Source: Azospirillum tabaci
GTDB lineage: Bacteria > Pseudomonadota > Alphaproteobacteria > Azospirillales > Azospirillaceae
Reading direction: 5' to 3'
Assembly: GCF_014596085.1 (NCBI RefSeq)
Contig: NZ_JACCJY010000048.1
Location: 1-36,226 of the forward strand
Length of the DNA stretch: 36,226 bases
Positions 8,581 through 16,494 of this stretch are shown here, piece after piece. The translations under genes were made by a program, and so were the position numbers. The notes beneath the pieces were generated by a model. The model made no database searches and had not been told where the DNA came from. It saw only the letters and a program-made list of their open reading frames with translations. Within the stretch, counting starts at the first letter, position 1; every line of letters starts with the position of its first letter.

Positions 8581-8625
8581 CCGGAAAAGGAAACGGCCGG
8601 TCATGACCTTGTCATGAGCCGGCCG
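8581..8625 (-). terminator. Terminator of tRNA-Tyr
   Basis: The arms CGGCCGGTCATGAC and GTCATGAGCCGGCCG (8594-8625) pair with a single bulge around a CTT loop. On the minus strand the hairpin is followed by TTTCCTTTTCC, a U-rich tail. It lies immediately 3' of the tRNA. Confidence 0.75.
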
Positions 8626-8632
8626 CGTCAGA

Positions 8633-8718
8633 TGGTGGAAGGGGCTGGATTTGAACCAGCGTACGCTTACGCGGGCAGATTTACAGTCTGCTGCCTTTAA
8701 CCACTCGGCCACCCTTCC
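8633..8718 (-). tRNA. tRNA-Tyr (anticodon GTA)
   Basis: This 86-nt class II tRNA includes an encoded CCA. The acceptor stem is GGAAGGG paired with CCCTTCC, followed by discriminator A. The D arm contains GCCGAGTGGTTAAAGGC, the anticodon loop reads CTGTAAATC with anticodon GTA, and the long variable arm precedes the T arm with GGTTCAAATCC. The fit is complete on the minus strand. Confidence 0.97.
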
Positions 8719-8793
8719 GCTGATGCTTGACGCGACCATCGGAGACCTGCCGTTCATCGGGCCTTGCTTGGCCTTCCGTCCGGCGGGTGGCGT

Positions 8794-8822
8794 TATCTAA
8801 CGGGTGACGGCGCTCCGGTCAA
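8794..8822 (-). promoter_or_regulatory. Promoter of tRNA-Tyr
   Basis: TTGACC (8822-8817), a 17-nt spacer and TAGATA (8799-8794) on the minus strand resemble a housekeeping sigma promoter. Transcription would begin near 8787, giving a leader of about 70 nt before the tRNA. Confidence 0.65.
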
Positions 8823-8867
8823 GCGGCTTTCTTCACCGGCAGCGCATCTTTGTTCAGGCACCTCCGT

Positions 8868-9524
8868 TCAGGCCCCCTCGCCACGGGCCACGCGGGCCAG
8901 GGTGCTCAGCGGGTCGCCGTCCTCCGCGCTGAAGCAGGCGCTGAAATCATCGCACACCTCGCAGTTCGGGGACTTGCAGAGCATCAGCCCTTCGCGCTCG
9001 CAGAGCTGGCGGTAGAAAAATTTCTTCCACTTCATGTCGCCGCTGTTCAGCGCGACCAGCGACGGGAAATGGCGGCGGAACATGGCGTTCAACTCCCGCC
9101 GGTTGGCGAAGCCCATGTCCTGCCAGAGATGGTTTGGCCCCAGCGCGCGGCGGGCGACGATGGCGGCCAGCCATTCCTCCTCAGCGGTCCCGGCGGCGCG
9201 GTGGTCGAGCAGGAAGGCCCGCAGATCCTCCTCCTCTATGGCGTCCTCACCGCTGCCGTCGGGCAGGGTGGGAAGGAGATGGGCGAAGCCCGCCGCGTGC
9301 CGCCGGATCAGTTCGGCCAGCGCGCCGCGCGCCAGCCCCAGGGAGGCGGTGACGCCGCCGGGATGCTGCACGGCCAGCCCGAGGATGCGGGTGAAGAGCA
9401 GCCGGTCGAGGGCCGGGCCATCCTGAACGCCGTCCAGGGCGTCGGCGGGCGGGTGGAGCGAGAAGGCCGCGGGATCGGCGATGTCGACAATCAAAGGGGC
9501 GGCCATCACGGTGTCGGCAATCAT
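8868..9524 (-). CDS. nifQ: NifQ, molybdenum donor for FeMo-cofactor synthesis
   Basis: The 218-residue product carries the NifQ signature near its C-terminus: C183-x4-C188-x2-C191-x5-C197, in LCKSPNCEVCDDFSAC. These Cys are known to hold the iron-sulfur/molybdenum cluster that passes Mo to NifEN during FeMo-co assembly. Upstream it has the other typical NifQ blocks, HLWQDMGFANRRELNAMF and DMKWKKFFYRQLC. The ATG at 9524 is chosen because GGGAG lies 10 nt upstream; a longer frame begins at 9581 but adds unrelated sequence. No other nif gene is in the window. The CoxG-like gene lies 121 nt upstream on the same strand. No clear sigma-54 or NifA site was found in the gap. Confidence 0.93.
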   Translation of the reverse strand: MIADTVMAAPLIVDIADPAAFSLHPPADALDGVQDGPALDRLLFTRILGLAVQHPGGVTASLGLARGALAELIRRHAAGFAHLLPTLPDGSGEDAIEEEDLRAFLLDHRAAGTAEEEWLAAIVARRALGPNHLWQDMGFANRRELNAMFRRHFPSLVALNSGDMKWKKFFYRQLCEREGLMLCKSPNCEVCDDFSACFSAEDGDPLSTLARVARGEGA

Positions 9525-9555
9525 GGTCGGCGAACTCCCGCATCGGGGGGTTGTT

Positions 9556-9615
9556 CGGTCATGACCGTGATGGTGGATCAAATTCCCGCAACTGCGAAGT
9601 GGTTTTTTTTGCGGG
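9556..9615. promoter_or_regulatory. Palindrome and inverted repeat in the nifQ leader
   Basis: Between the CoxG-like gene and nifQ lies the perfect 12-bp palindrome CGGTCATGACCG (9556-9567). Next to it is an inverted repeat, CCCGCAA (9585-9591) and TTGCGGG (9609-9615), enclosing a run of eight or more T. The first could be an operator; the second could be a weak terminator or attenuator. Both readings are inference. Confidence 0.4.
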
Positions 9616-9645
9616 TGCGTTGTCGGAGCCTTCCCGGCATCCGCG

Positions 9646-10089
9646 TCAGCCGTTCAGCACCTCGGCCGTGAAGCGTTCGAAAAAGCCGTTGATGACGCGG
9701 TCGGCCTTGGCCTTGACCAGCTTGACCGCCAGCCGCCCGACGGCCCCGCCCAGCGCCGCCGCGAGGGTGAAGGACAGATGGGTGTGGCCGTCCACCTCCT
9801 CCAGCGTGATGCGGGCCTCGCCCTTGACCGCTCCGGCGAGGCCGCCCTTGCCCTCGGCGTAGAGGATGTAGAAGCGCGGCGCGTCCTCCGGCGCCACCCG
9901 GACGTTGCCGGCGAAGCGCGCGTTCAGCGGCCCGACCGTGGCGCGCACGCGCGCGGTGTATTCGGTGGGCGACAGCCGGTCCATTTCCTCCAGCACCGGG
10001 ATGCAGCGTTGCAGCACGGCAGGATCGCAGAGCGCGGTGAAGACCCGCTCGCGCGCCGCCGGAATCCGGTACTGGCCGTTCAGTTCCAT
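9646..10089 (-). CDS. CoxG-like SRPBCC protein
   Basis: This 147-residue protein fits the CoxG family (carbon monoxide dehydrogenase subunit G type, SRPBCC/START-like fold) over its full length. It starts MELNGQYRIPAARERVFTAL and has the typical DPAVLQRCIPxLE, NVRVAPEDAP and GKGGLAGAVKGEARI blocks. The helical end, FERFTAEVL, closes the hydrophobic cavity. CoxG of carboxidotrophs helps tether CO dehydrogenase to the membrane, and relatives accompany other molybdenum hydroxylases. Here no intact hydroxylase is adjacent, although a remnant of one lies 4.5 kb away. The long C-terminal membrane tail of classical CoxG is missing, so function is uncertain. AGGTGA just before the ATG is the likely ribosome binding site. 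Confidence 0.85.
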   Translation of the reverse strand: MELNGQYRIPAARERVFTALCDPAVLQRCIPVLEEMDRLSPTEYTARVRATVGPLNARFAGNVRVAPEDAPRFYILYAEGKGGLAGAVKGEARITLEEVDGHTHLSFTLAAALGGAVGRLAVKLVKAKADRVINGFFERFTAEVLNG

Positions 10090-10181
10090 GGATCACCTGT
10101 TGTTGGTCGGGAACGCCAAGCGATTTGGTGTATGGATGACCCGCTTCCAAGACGCGCAATCGAGCACGGAGGGCGACAAAC

Positions 10182-10601
10182 ATGCGGCAGGCCGTCACGA
10201 CGCTGACCACCCACACCCACGGCCAGGGCCTGGTCGAGGTGACCGAGCCGGTGGCCCGCTGGGTCGCCGCCCAGGGCATGGAGACCGGTCTGCTGACCGT
10301 CTTCTGCCGGCACACCTCGGCCTCGCTGGTCATCCAGGAGAACGCCGACCCGAGCGTGCGCGGCGATCTGGAGCGCTTCTTCAAGCGGCTGGTGCCGGAA
10401 GGCCCGGCGCTCTACGACCACATCCTGGAAGGGCCGGACGACATGCCCGCCCACATCCGCAGCGCGCTGACCACGGTGCAGCTCTCCATTCCCGTGCTGG
10501 AAGGGCGGATGGCGCTGGGCACCTGGCAGGGCATCTACCTGTTCGAGCACCGTCGCCGGCCCCACGAGCGGACCCTGGCGCTGCATCTGCTGGGCGAATG
10601 A
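10182..10601 (+). CDS. YjbQ/UPF0047 family protein (thiamine-phosphate synthase-like)
   Basis: The 139-residue protein matches the YjbQ family over its full length: THTHGQGLVEVT at the start, CRHTSASLVIQENADPSVRG in the centre, and GTWQGIYLFEHR near the end. Conserved His residues in these motifs are thought to bind metal or phosphate. E. coli YjbQ has weak thiamine-phosphate synthase activity and the family's true role is unsettled. GGAGGG lies 9 nt upstream of the ATG. It is divergent from the CoxG-like gene and convergent with the DUF1232 gene, so it is probably monocistronic. Confidence 0.93.
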   Translation: MRQAVTTLTTHTHGQGLVEVTEPVARWVAAQGMETGLLTVFCRHTSASLVIQENADPSVRGDLERFFKRLVPEGPALYDHILEGPDDMPAHIRSALTTVQLSIPVLEGRMALGTWQGIYLFEHRRRPHERTLALHLLGE

Positions 10602-10620
10602 GGGAAAGGCGCCCGCGCGT

Positions 10621-11010
10621 CTAGCCCAGCCAGCCCGCGACATAGGGTTCGAGCCACCGGAACAGGGCGACGGCGGCGACCAACCAGATCCCGACCATCA
10701 GCGCGGCGGCGGCGTAGCTGACCGGCCGGTCGGCCAGTTTGGCGGCGGTGGCGCGGTGTTCCTCCAGCACCGCCGCCGGGATCAGGCGGATGACCAGCAG
10801 GATGCCGAGCGGCACGATCAGCAGGTCGTCCAGGTAGCCCAGGACCGGCACGAAGTCGGGAATCAGGTCGATGGGGCTGAGCGCGTAGGCTGCCACCGCG
10901 GCGGCGGCGACACGGGCGTACCAGGGCGTCCGCGGGTCGCGCGCCGCCAGATAGAGCGCGATCACGTCGCGCTTGATCCGCCGCGCCCAACCCTTCGCCG
11001 TCGACAGCAT
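10621..11010 (-). CDS. DUF1232 (YkvA-like) membrane protein
   Basis: The 129-residue protein contains the DUF1232 core YALSPIDLIPDFVPVLGYLD at about residues 40-60. This is flanked by hydrophobic segments (around 33-50 and 60-78), with a further membrane helix at about 98-118. The start at 11010 has a strong AAGGAG 7 nt upstream. It follows the lytic transglycosylase stop by 22 nt on the same strand, so the pair is probably an operon acting at the envelope. The family's function is unknown. Confidence 0.9.
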   Translation of the reverse strand: MLSTAKGWARRIKRDVIALYLAARDPRTPWYARVAAAAVAAYALSPIDLIPDFVPVLGYLDDLLIVPLGILLVIRLIPAAVLEEHRATAAKLADRPVSYAAAALMVGIWLVAAVALFRWLEPYVAGWLG

Positions 11011-11032
11011 TGCGGGCTCCTTCCGGCCGCTC

Positions 11033-12340
11033 CTAGCCCGCCGCCGGGACGGGGGCCGCGGATTGGCGCAGCCGCTCCAGCAGGGACTTGGTGGCGAAGC
11101 CGTCCGGCACGGCGCCGATCGACTGCTGGAAGCGACGCACGGCGTTGCGGGTGTTGGCGCCGACGATGCCGTCCGCCGTCCCCGGCTCCATGCCCAGCGA
11201 GGCCAGCCGCTCCTGAAGCTCGATCCGCTCATCGCGGCTCAGCGCCGGTTCGTGGCGCGGCCAGCTTCCCTGAACGCCGGAACGGCCCGCCAGACGATCG
11301 GACAGCAGCGCCACCGCCAGCGCGTAGCTGGTGGAGGGGTTGTACTTCATGATCGCCCGGAAATTCTCCCGGACCAGGAAGGCCGGCCCCTGCGCCCCGG
11401 CGAGCATCAGGACGGCGGCCCGTTCCTCCTCGCCGCCGAGGTCGCCGCCGTTGACCGGCCGCACGCCGAGGCGGCGCCATTCGGAGACCGGCTTGGAGAT
11501 GTTGTATTCGGCCTGCTCGTAGGGGAAACCGGCGGGCAGCGTGACCTCCTCGCCCCAGCGCTCCCCGGTGCGCCAGCCGTTGGCCTGCACGAATTTGGCG
11601 GTGGAGGCGAAGACGTCGGGCAGGCTGCCCCAGATGTCGCGCCGCCCGTCGCCGTCCTCGTCGGTGGCGTGCTTCAGGAAGATCGTCGGCATGAACTGGG
11701 TCTGGCCCATGGCGCCGGCCCAGGAACCGCTCATCCGCTCCGGCGGGATGTCGCCGCTGTCGAGGATGCGCAGGGCGGCCAGCAGCTCCGTCCGGAAGTA
11801 GCTGGCGCGGCGACCCTCATAGGCCAGCGTGGTCAGCGCGTCGACGACGGAGAAGCCGCCGGTGAAATTGCCGAAGTCGGTCTCGACGCCCCAGAAGGCC
11901 ACCAGGATTTCCGCCGGCACGCCGGAGCGCTGGCTGATGCGGCGCAGCAGCGCGCCGTTGTCCTGGATGCGCTGGCGCCCGGCCTGGACGCGGCGATCGT
12001 TGACCGCGCTGTCCAGATACTGCCAGGGCTGGCGGTTGAACTCCGGCTGGGAGGAATCCAGCTCCACCACCCGGTCCGACAGCTTCACGTTGGCGAAGGC
12101 ACGGTCGAAGGTCTGGGCGCGGATGCCCTGGCCGAGCGCCTCGGCGCGCAGCGCCTGCAGCCAGTCGGCGAAGCTGACGGCGGGCTGGGCCGGCGCCACG
12201 CTGGCCGGGGCGGCGGCCGTCGCCTTCGTGGCTCCGGACGTCGTGGTGGCCGAAACGGGCGGGGCGCCCGTCGTCTGGCAACCGGCCAGGATCGTGGTGG
12301 CGAGCAGGAGGCGGACGGGAAGGGACAGCAGGGGGCGCAT
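11033..12340 (-). CDS. Lytic murein transglycosylase, MltB family, lipoprotein
   Basis: The 435-residue protein begins with a lipoprotein signal (LLLATTILAGC, Cys21). A Thr/Ala/Pro-rich linker runs to about residue 53. An SLT_2/MltB catalytic domain covers about 55-355, with the catalytic Glu153 in VAFWGVETDFGNFTG and the family motifs WAGAMGQTQFMP and DEDGDGRRDIWGSLPDV. A peptidoglycan-binding domain (PG_binding_1) follows at about 370-430 with GTADGIVGANTRNAVRRFQ. It should cleave glycan strands to 1,6-anhydromuropeptides in the periplasm. Length and domain order match the TIGR02283 type common in alphaproteobacteria. The DUF1232 gene follows directly. Confidence 0.95.
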   Translation of the reverse strand: MRPLLSLPVRLLLATTILAGCQTTGAPPVSATTTSGATKATAAAPASVAPAQPAVSFADWLQALRAEALGQGIRAQTFDRAFANVKLSDRVVELDSSQPEFNRQPWQYLDSAVNDRRVQAGRQRIQDNGALLRRISQRSGVPAEILVAFWGVETDFGNFTGGFSVVDALTTLAYEGRRASYFRTELLAALRILDSGDIPPERMSGSWAGAMGQTQFMPTIFLKHATDEDGDGRRDIWGSLPDVFASTAKFVQANGWRTGERWGEEVTLPAGFPYEQAEYNISKPVSEWRRLGVRPVNGGDLGGEEERAAVLMLAGAQGPAFLVRENFRAIMKYNPSTSYALAVALLSDRLAGRSGVQGSWPRHEPALSRDERIELQERLASLGMEPGTADGIVGANTRNAVRRFQQSIGAVPDGFATKSLLERLRQSAAPVPAAG

Positions 12341-12375
12341 GCGCTCTCGTGACCATCAGGGAAAAGCTGTGCCGG

Positions 12376-12404
12376 AGCCTAGGACGGAAGGCCCTTTCAC
12401 TCAA
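12376..12404 (-). promoter_or_regulatory. Promoter of the lytic transglycosylase gene
   Basis: TTGAGT (12404-12399), 17 nt and TAGGCT (12381-12376) on the minus strand give a leader of about 30 nt before the ATG at 12340. The same TAGGCT -10 recurs at 23457-23462. Confidence 0.5.
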
Positions 12405-12569
12405 CGGACAAGTTCTGGGAACACGGCCCGAATAACCGTCCAGACAGCCAGGGCTTGACCGCGAACAAAACTTGAACAAACGGGCTGAAATCCCCATATC
12501 CAGGGCATTCCGAAACCAGAGAAGAGACGTTCGCGGCCCGCCCCCGGCGCGCCGCCGAGAGGGTTCGCC

Positions 12570-12920
12570 ATGCCGTATTTTCCGACCATCGAACTCACCC
12601 CGCAGGTGTCCCTGCTGCTGGCGCGGGGGGCTCTGCGCCTGAATCCCGGCCAATGGGTGCGGGGTCCGAAGGGGCATGGCCGCTACCTGCGCACCGACCC
12701 GCGGACCGGCACCACCTATGTGAGCTGGCTGCGCCCCGGCGACGATTGGGAAACCGCGTCGCAGCGCTTCAGCCGGGCCTGCCAGAAGGGCTTCGTCGGG
12801 CGCTACCGCGGCGGCTACGAGGCGGAGAAGGCGCGCCGGGAGATGGCCCGGCTGATCGCCGACGCCGATCACGCCAGTGCCGCTCCGCGGCGGGACGAGC
12901 GGCAGCCGACGCTGTTCTAA
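12570..12920 (+). CDS. Small hypothetical protein
   Basis: This 116-residue protein is not recognised. It starts MPYFPTIELTPQVSLLLARG, has a basic Gly/Arg-rich middle (WVRGPKGHGRYLRTD) and an aromatic SWLRPGDDWETASQRFSRAC segment. It ends with an acidic and basic tail, DERQPTLF. No signal peptide or membrane segment is present. The terminal QPTLF resembles a C-terminal sliding-clamp binding motif (QxxLF), which is an inference only. It precedes the DUF72 gene by 19 nt, so the two probably share a transcript. Confidence 0.75.
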   Translation: MPYFPTIELTPQVSLLLARGALRLNPGQWVRGPKGHGRYLRTDPRTGTTYVSWLRPGDDWETASQRFSRACQKGFVGRYRGGYEAEKARREMARLIADADHASAAPRRDERQPTLF

Positions 12921-12939
12921 GGCGGGAACGCACGCGCCC

Positions 12940-13725
12940 ATGGAGAGCAGAGGCTTGGCCGAAGGGACCATCAACGCCATCCGCATCGGCTGCGCCGGCT
13001 GGAGCATCCCGAAACCCTCCGCCGCGGCGTTTCCGGTGGAGGGCACGCATCTGGAGCGCTACGCCCGCGTCTTCCCGATGGTCGAGGTCAACAGCCGCTT
13101 CTACCGCCCGCACAAGCCGGAGACTTGGGAGCGCTGGGCGGCCTCGGCGCCGCCGGACTTCCGCTTCGCGGTCAAGCTGCCGCGCGCCATCACGCACGAG
13201 CAGCGGCTGAAGGACTGCGCCGCCCCGCTGGAACACTACCTGTACGAGGTCGGGCATCTCGGCGACCGGCTGGGGCCGCTGCTGGTGCAGTTGCCGCCGA
13301 CGCTGCGCTTCGAGCCGGCGGTGGCCGGCCCGTTCTTCGCGGCCCTGCGCGAGCGGTTCGCCGGTCTCGTCGTCTGCGAGCCGCGCCACCCGAGCTGGTT
13401 CGCGGTGGAGCCGGACCGCCTGCTGGTCGACCATGCCGTGGCCCGCGCCGCCGCCGACCCGGCCCCGGTGCCCGCCGCGGCGGAGCCGGCGGGCTGGGAC
13501 GGGTTCCGCTACTGGCGGCTGCACGGATCGCCGGTGATGTACCGCAGCGCCTACCCGCTGGACGTCCTGGACCGGCTGGCCCGGCGCTTCCGCGACGAGG
13601 CGCGGGAGCGGCCGGTCTGGTGCGTCTTCGACAACACGGCCGACTTCCACGCCGTCGACGACGCGCTGACGCTGATGAGCCGTTTGGATGCCTCCACAGG
13701 TCAGAGAGACAAGCCCGGCGGCTGA
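12940..13725 (+). CDS. DUF72 (YecE-like) TIM-barrel protein
   Basis: The product of about 261 residues has the DUF72 landmarks in order: IRIGCAGWSIPK at the start, FPMVEVNSRFYRPHKPETWE, FRFAVKLPRAITHEQRL, QLPPTLRFE, VCEPRHPSWF, WRLHGSPVMYRSAY and CVFDNTADFHAVDD. The family forms a TIM barrel with a conserved cluster of Glu, Asn, Lys, Arg and His, but its activity is unknown. The ATG at 12940 is preferred because the sequence further upstream does not fit the family. It lies 19 nt after the preceding small gene. Confidence 0.9.
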   Translation: MESRGLAEGTINAIRIGCAGWSIPKPSAAAFPVEGTHLERYARVFPMVEVNSRFYRPHKPETWERWAASAPPDFRFAVKLPRAITHEQRLKDCAAPLEHYLYEVGHLGDRLGPLLVQLPPTLRFEPAVAGPFFAALRERFAGLVVCEPRHPSWFAVEPDRLLVDHAVARAAADPAPVPAAAEPAGWDGFRYWRLHGSPVMYRSAYPLDVLDRLARRFRDEARERPVWCVFDNTADFHAVDDALTLMSRLDASTGQRDKPGG

Positions 13726-13769
13726 CCGCTATCGTTGCGCGACAGCAAGCGCAGCCGGGGCGGTCGGGC

Positions 13770-16412
13770 ATGGACGTCATTCTTCTGGTGCTGATCGGGG
13801 CCATCGTCGCCCACCGGTTCAACCGCCGGCTGACGGCGCAGGAGCGCGAGATCGCCCGGCTGCGGCAGGCGCTGGAGCGGGTTCAGGGGCCGATGACGGT
13901 CGACGCTGCACCGGTCGATGCTCCCGCCGCGGACACCGCCGTCATGGCGGAGGCTCCGCCGGAGCCGCCGCCGATCCAACCGCTCCCGGAGCCCTCTCCA
14001 CCCCCGCTGTCCGTGTGGAACCGGCTGGAGGACGCGCTGGCCGGGCGCTGGTTGATCTGGCTGGGCGGTGCCACGGTCGCCCTGGCAGCGGCCTTCTTCA
14101 TCAAGATGTCGATCGAGCAGGGCTGGCTCGGCCCCGGCGTCCGCGTCACGCTCGGCCTGCTCTCCGCCGCCGCGCTGATGGTCGGTGGGGAATGGCTGCG
14201 GCAGCGCGGCGGAGGGGCGGGGACGGAGGGCCGCGATCCGGTTCCCCCGGCCCTGACCGCGGCCGGGCTGTTCACCGGTTTCGCCAGCGTCTATGGCGGC
14301 TATGTGCTCTACGACCTGTTCGCCCCGCCGGTGGCCTTCGCGCTGCTCGGCGGGCTGGCGGTGTTGGGGATGGCGCTGTCGCTGCTCCAGGGACCCTACA
14401 TCGCGGCGCTGGGGCTGCTCGGCGGCTTCGCGACGCCGCTGCTGGTCTCGTCCATCGGGGGATCGGCCTGGGGGCTGTTCGCCTATCTGCTGGCCCTGTC
14501 GGGCGCCGGCATGACGGTGGTGCTGTGGCGCGGCTGGCGCTGGCTGGGGCTGGGCACGCTGGTCGGGGCGGCGGGCTGGGTGCCGGTCTGGTACGTCGGC
14601 GGCTGGAACCCCGGCGACGCCCTGCCGGTGGGGATCTATCTGCTGCTGACCGCCGGGCTGTTCCTGATGCCCGCCCTGCTGGCTGGGCCGGTCGAGGCCA
14701 TGCCGCGCACCACTTTGTTCGACCTGCTGCGCTGGAGGGGCCGCCCGCGCGCCGACCGTCTGGCCGTCGCGGCGGTGGCGGTGCTGGGGCTGCTGATGGC
14801 GATGCTCGTCACCGTGGACGGGCACCGCACCGGCTCGCTGGTGATGCTCGCCCTGTTCGGGCTGCTCTGCGTCGCGGCGGGGCGGCGGATCGAGCGGATC
14901 GCCGGCGTCGCCTGGATCGGGGCGCTGGCGGTTCTGCTGGCTTTCGCCGGCTGGACGGTGCCGCGCTGGCCCCTGCCGCCGCCCGACGTCACCGCGGATG
15001 GGCATCCCATCGTGCCTCCTCCCGGTTCCGGGTTGCCGCTTCAGTCCGGACGGTTCCTGTGGGCGGTGGGCGGCTTCGCCCTGCTCTACGGGATGTGCGG
15101 CTTCGTCGCCCTGTGGCGGTCGGCGCGGGCGGCGCTGTGGTCGTCGCTGGCGGCCTGGATGCCGGTGGTGCTTCTGGCGCTCGCCTACTGGCGGTTGGAC
15201 CCGCCGCGGGCCGACACGCTGTGGCCGGTGGCGAGCCTGGCGCTGGCGGCGCTGCTGGTCGCCGGAACCGGCCCGCTGGCCCGCCACCGCCACCAGCCGG
15301 GCGTCAGTTTGGGGCTGGCCGCTTTCGCCGCCGGGGCGGTCGGGGCGCTCAGCCTCGGCGCGGTCATGATGCTGCGCGAAGCGTGGCTGACCGTGGCATT
15401 GGCGGCACAGGTGCCGGTGCTGGCGTGGCTGGAGCGGCGGATGGGGCTGCGCTCGCTGCGCGCGGTGATCCTGCTGGTGGCGGGCGCCGTCCTGGTCCGG
15501 CTGGCGCTGAATCCGTCCGTGCTGGAGTATGGGGAGGACGGCCTTGGCTGGATCGTTTACGGCTACGGCCTGCCGGCGGTGGGCTTCTTCCTGGCCGCCC
15601 ATTGGCTGCGCTCTGCGCCGAACGGCAGGGGCGACGACGGGGTGGTCGCGCTGCTGGAGGCCGGCGGGCTGGCCTTCGTCACGCTGCTGCTGTCGCTCGG
15701 CATCCAGGCGCTGACCCGCGGCACGCTGGACGAGCCGCCCGACACGCTGCGCGAGGTGGCGCTGCACACGCTGGTCTGGCTGGCGCTGGCCCTGCTGCTG
15801 GCGACGGGGCGGCGCTGGCGGACGCGGCCCGTGGCGGTGTGGGGACGGCGCATCCTGGCCGGACTGGCGGCGCTCCAGGCGGTGGCCCTGCATCTCGTTG
15901 CCCTGAACCCGCTGTGGAGCGACGAAGCGGTGGGCCCCTGGCCGGTGGCGAACACGCTGCTGCTCGCCTATGGGCTTCCGGCCCTGCTCGGGCTGCTGTT
16001 CCTGTGGGTGGAGCCCTTGCCGGCCCGCCTGCGCCCGTGGATCGCGCTGCTGCCTCTGGCGCTGCTCGGTACGAATCTGGCGCTGGAGATCCGCCACGCC
16101 TTCCAGGGGCCGGTTCTCTCCGGGCCGGACCTGCCGGACGCTGAATGGTACGGCTACTCCGCCGGCTTCCTGGCGGCGGCGGTGCTGATGCTGGTCGCCG
16201 CCCTGCGGTACCGGCTGGGCTGGCTGCGCCACGCCGCGATGGCGCTGATCCTGGCGGTGGTCGCCAAGGTCTTCCTCAGCGACATGGCCGAGCTGGGCGG
16301 GCTGTACCGCGTCGCCTCCTTCCTCGGACTCGGGTTGAGCCTGATCGGCGTCGGCTATCTCTACCGCCGGCTCCAGGGCACTGCGCCGCAGGGAGGGCAA
16401 ACAGTCGCCTGA
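13770..16412 (+). CDS. DUF2339 large multi-spanning membrane protein
   Basis: The 880-residue protein starts with one hydrophobic segment (MDVILLVLIGAIVAHRF) and a short coiled coil (about 18-45). A Pro-rich linker to about residue 80 follows, and then the DUF2339 signature LEDALAGRWLIWLGGATVAL. The rest is a long series of more than 20 hydrophobic segments, with conserved features such as GWLGPGVRVTLGLL, GLFTGFASVYGGY and LLGGFATPLL. It is an inner-membrane protein of unknown function; family members are sometimes linked to cell-envelope or transport roles. The start at 13770 places the usual hydrophobic N-terminus first, and a longer frame from 13125 overlaps the DUF72 gene and is rejected. 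Separation from DUF72 is 44 nt. Confidence 0.92.
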   Translation: MDVILLVLIGAIVAHRFNRRLTAQEREIARLRQALERVQGPMTVDAAPVDAPAADTAVMAEAPPEPPPIQPLPEPSPPPLSVWNRLEDALAGRWLIWLGGATVALAAAFFIKMSIEQGWLGPGVRVTLGLLSAAALMVGGEWLRQRGGGAGTEGRDPVPPALTAAGLFTGFASVYGGYVLYDLFAPPVAFALLGGLAVLGMALSLLQGPYIAALGLLGGFATPLLVSSIGGSAWGLFAYLLALSGAGMTVVLWRGWRWLGLGTLVGAAGWVPVWYVGGWNPGDALPVGIYLLLTAGLFLMPALLAGPVEAMPRTTLFDLLRWRGRPRADRLAVAAVAVLGLLMAMLVTVDGHRTGSLVMLALFGLLCVAAGRRIERIAGVAWIGALAVLLAFAGWTVPRWPLPPPDVTADGHPIVPPPGSGLPLQSGRFLWAVGGFALLYGMCGFVALWRSARAALWSSLAAWMPVVLLALAYWRLDPPRADTLWPVASLALAALLVAGTGPLARHRHQPGVSLGLAAFAAGAVGALSLGAVMMLREAWLTVALAAQVPVLAWLERRMGLRSLRAVILLVAGAVLVRLALNPSVLEYGEDGLGWIVYGYGLPAVGFFLAAHWLRSAPNGRGDDGVVALLEAGGLAFVTLLLSLGIQALTRGTLDEPPDTLREVALHTLVWLALALLLATGRRWRTRPVAVWGRRILAGLAALQAVALHLVALNPLWSDEAVGPWPVANTLLLAYGLPALLGLLFLWVEPLPARLRPWIALLPLALLGTNLALEIRHAFQGPVLSGPDLPDAEWYGYSAGFLAAAVLMLVAALRYRLGWLRHAAMALILAVVAKVFLSDMAELGGLYRVASFLGLGLSLIGVGYLYRRLQGTAPQGGQTVA

Positions 16413-16425
16413 GCGAACGGTTGGG

Positions 16426-16454
16426 TTGACAGGCGGCCCCTCTCGCGCTCCGAT
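16426..16454 (+). promoter_or_regulatory. Promoter of the transhydrogenase gene
   Basis: A perfect -35 TTGACA (16426-16431) is followed by 17 nt and TCCGAT (16449-16454), giving a leader of about 34 nt. The -10 is weaker (three of six). Confidence 0.5.
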
Positions 16455-16494
16455 GGTGGAAACGAACACAGAAAAGCCAGGGAGGCCCGCACCC

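Noticed and set aside
8594..8625. CRISPR or REP-type repeat
   Set aside because: It is a single hairpin with a U-rich tail placed directly after the tRNA; no repeated spacing is present.
9610..9645. GG-N10-GC spacing on the minus strand upstream of nifQ as a sigma-54 promoter
   Set aside because: Only the GG and GC dinucleotides and a few other bases match; in GC-rich DNA this spacing is expected by chance, and no NifA site accompanies it.
12410..12440. GGAAC followed by CGTCC as an EcfG-type general stress promoter
   Set aside because: The spacing is too short and the -10 does not match CGTT.
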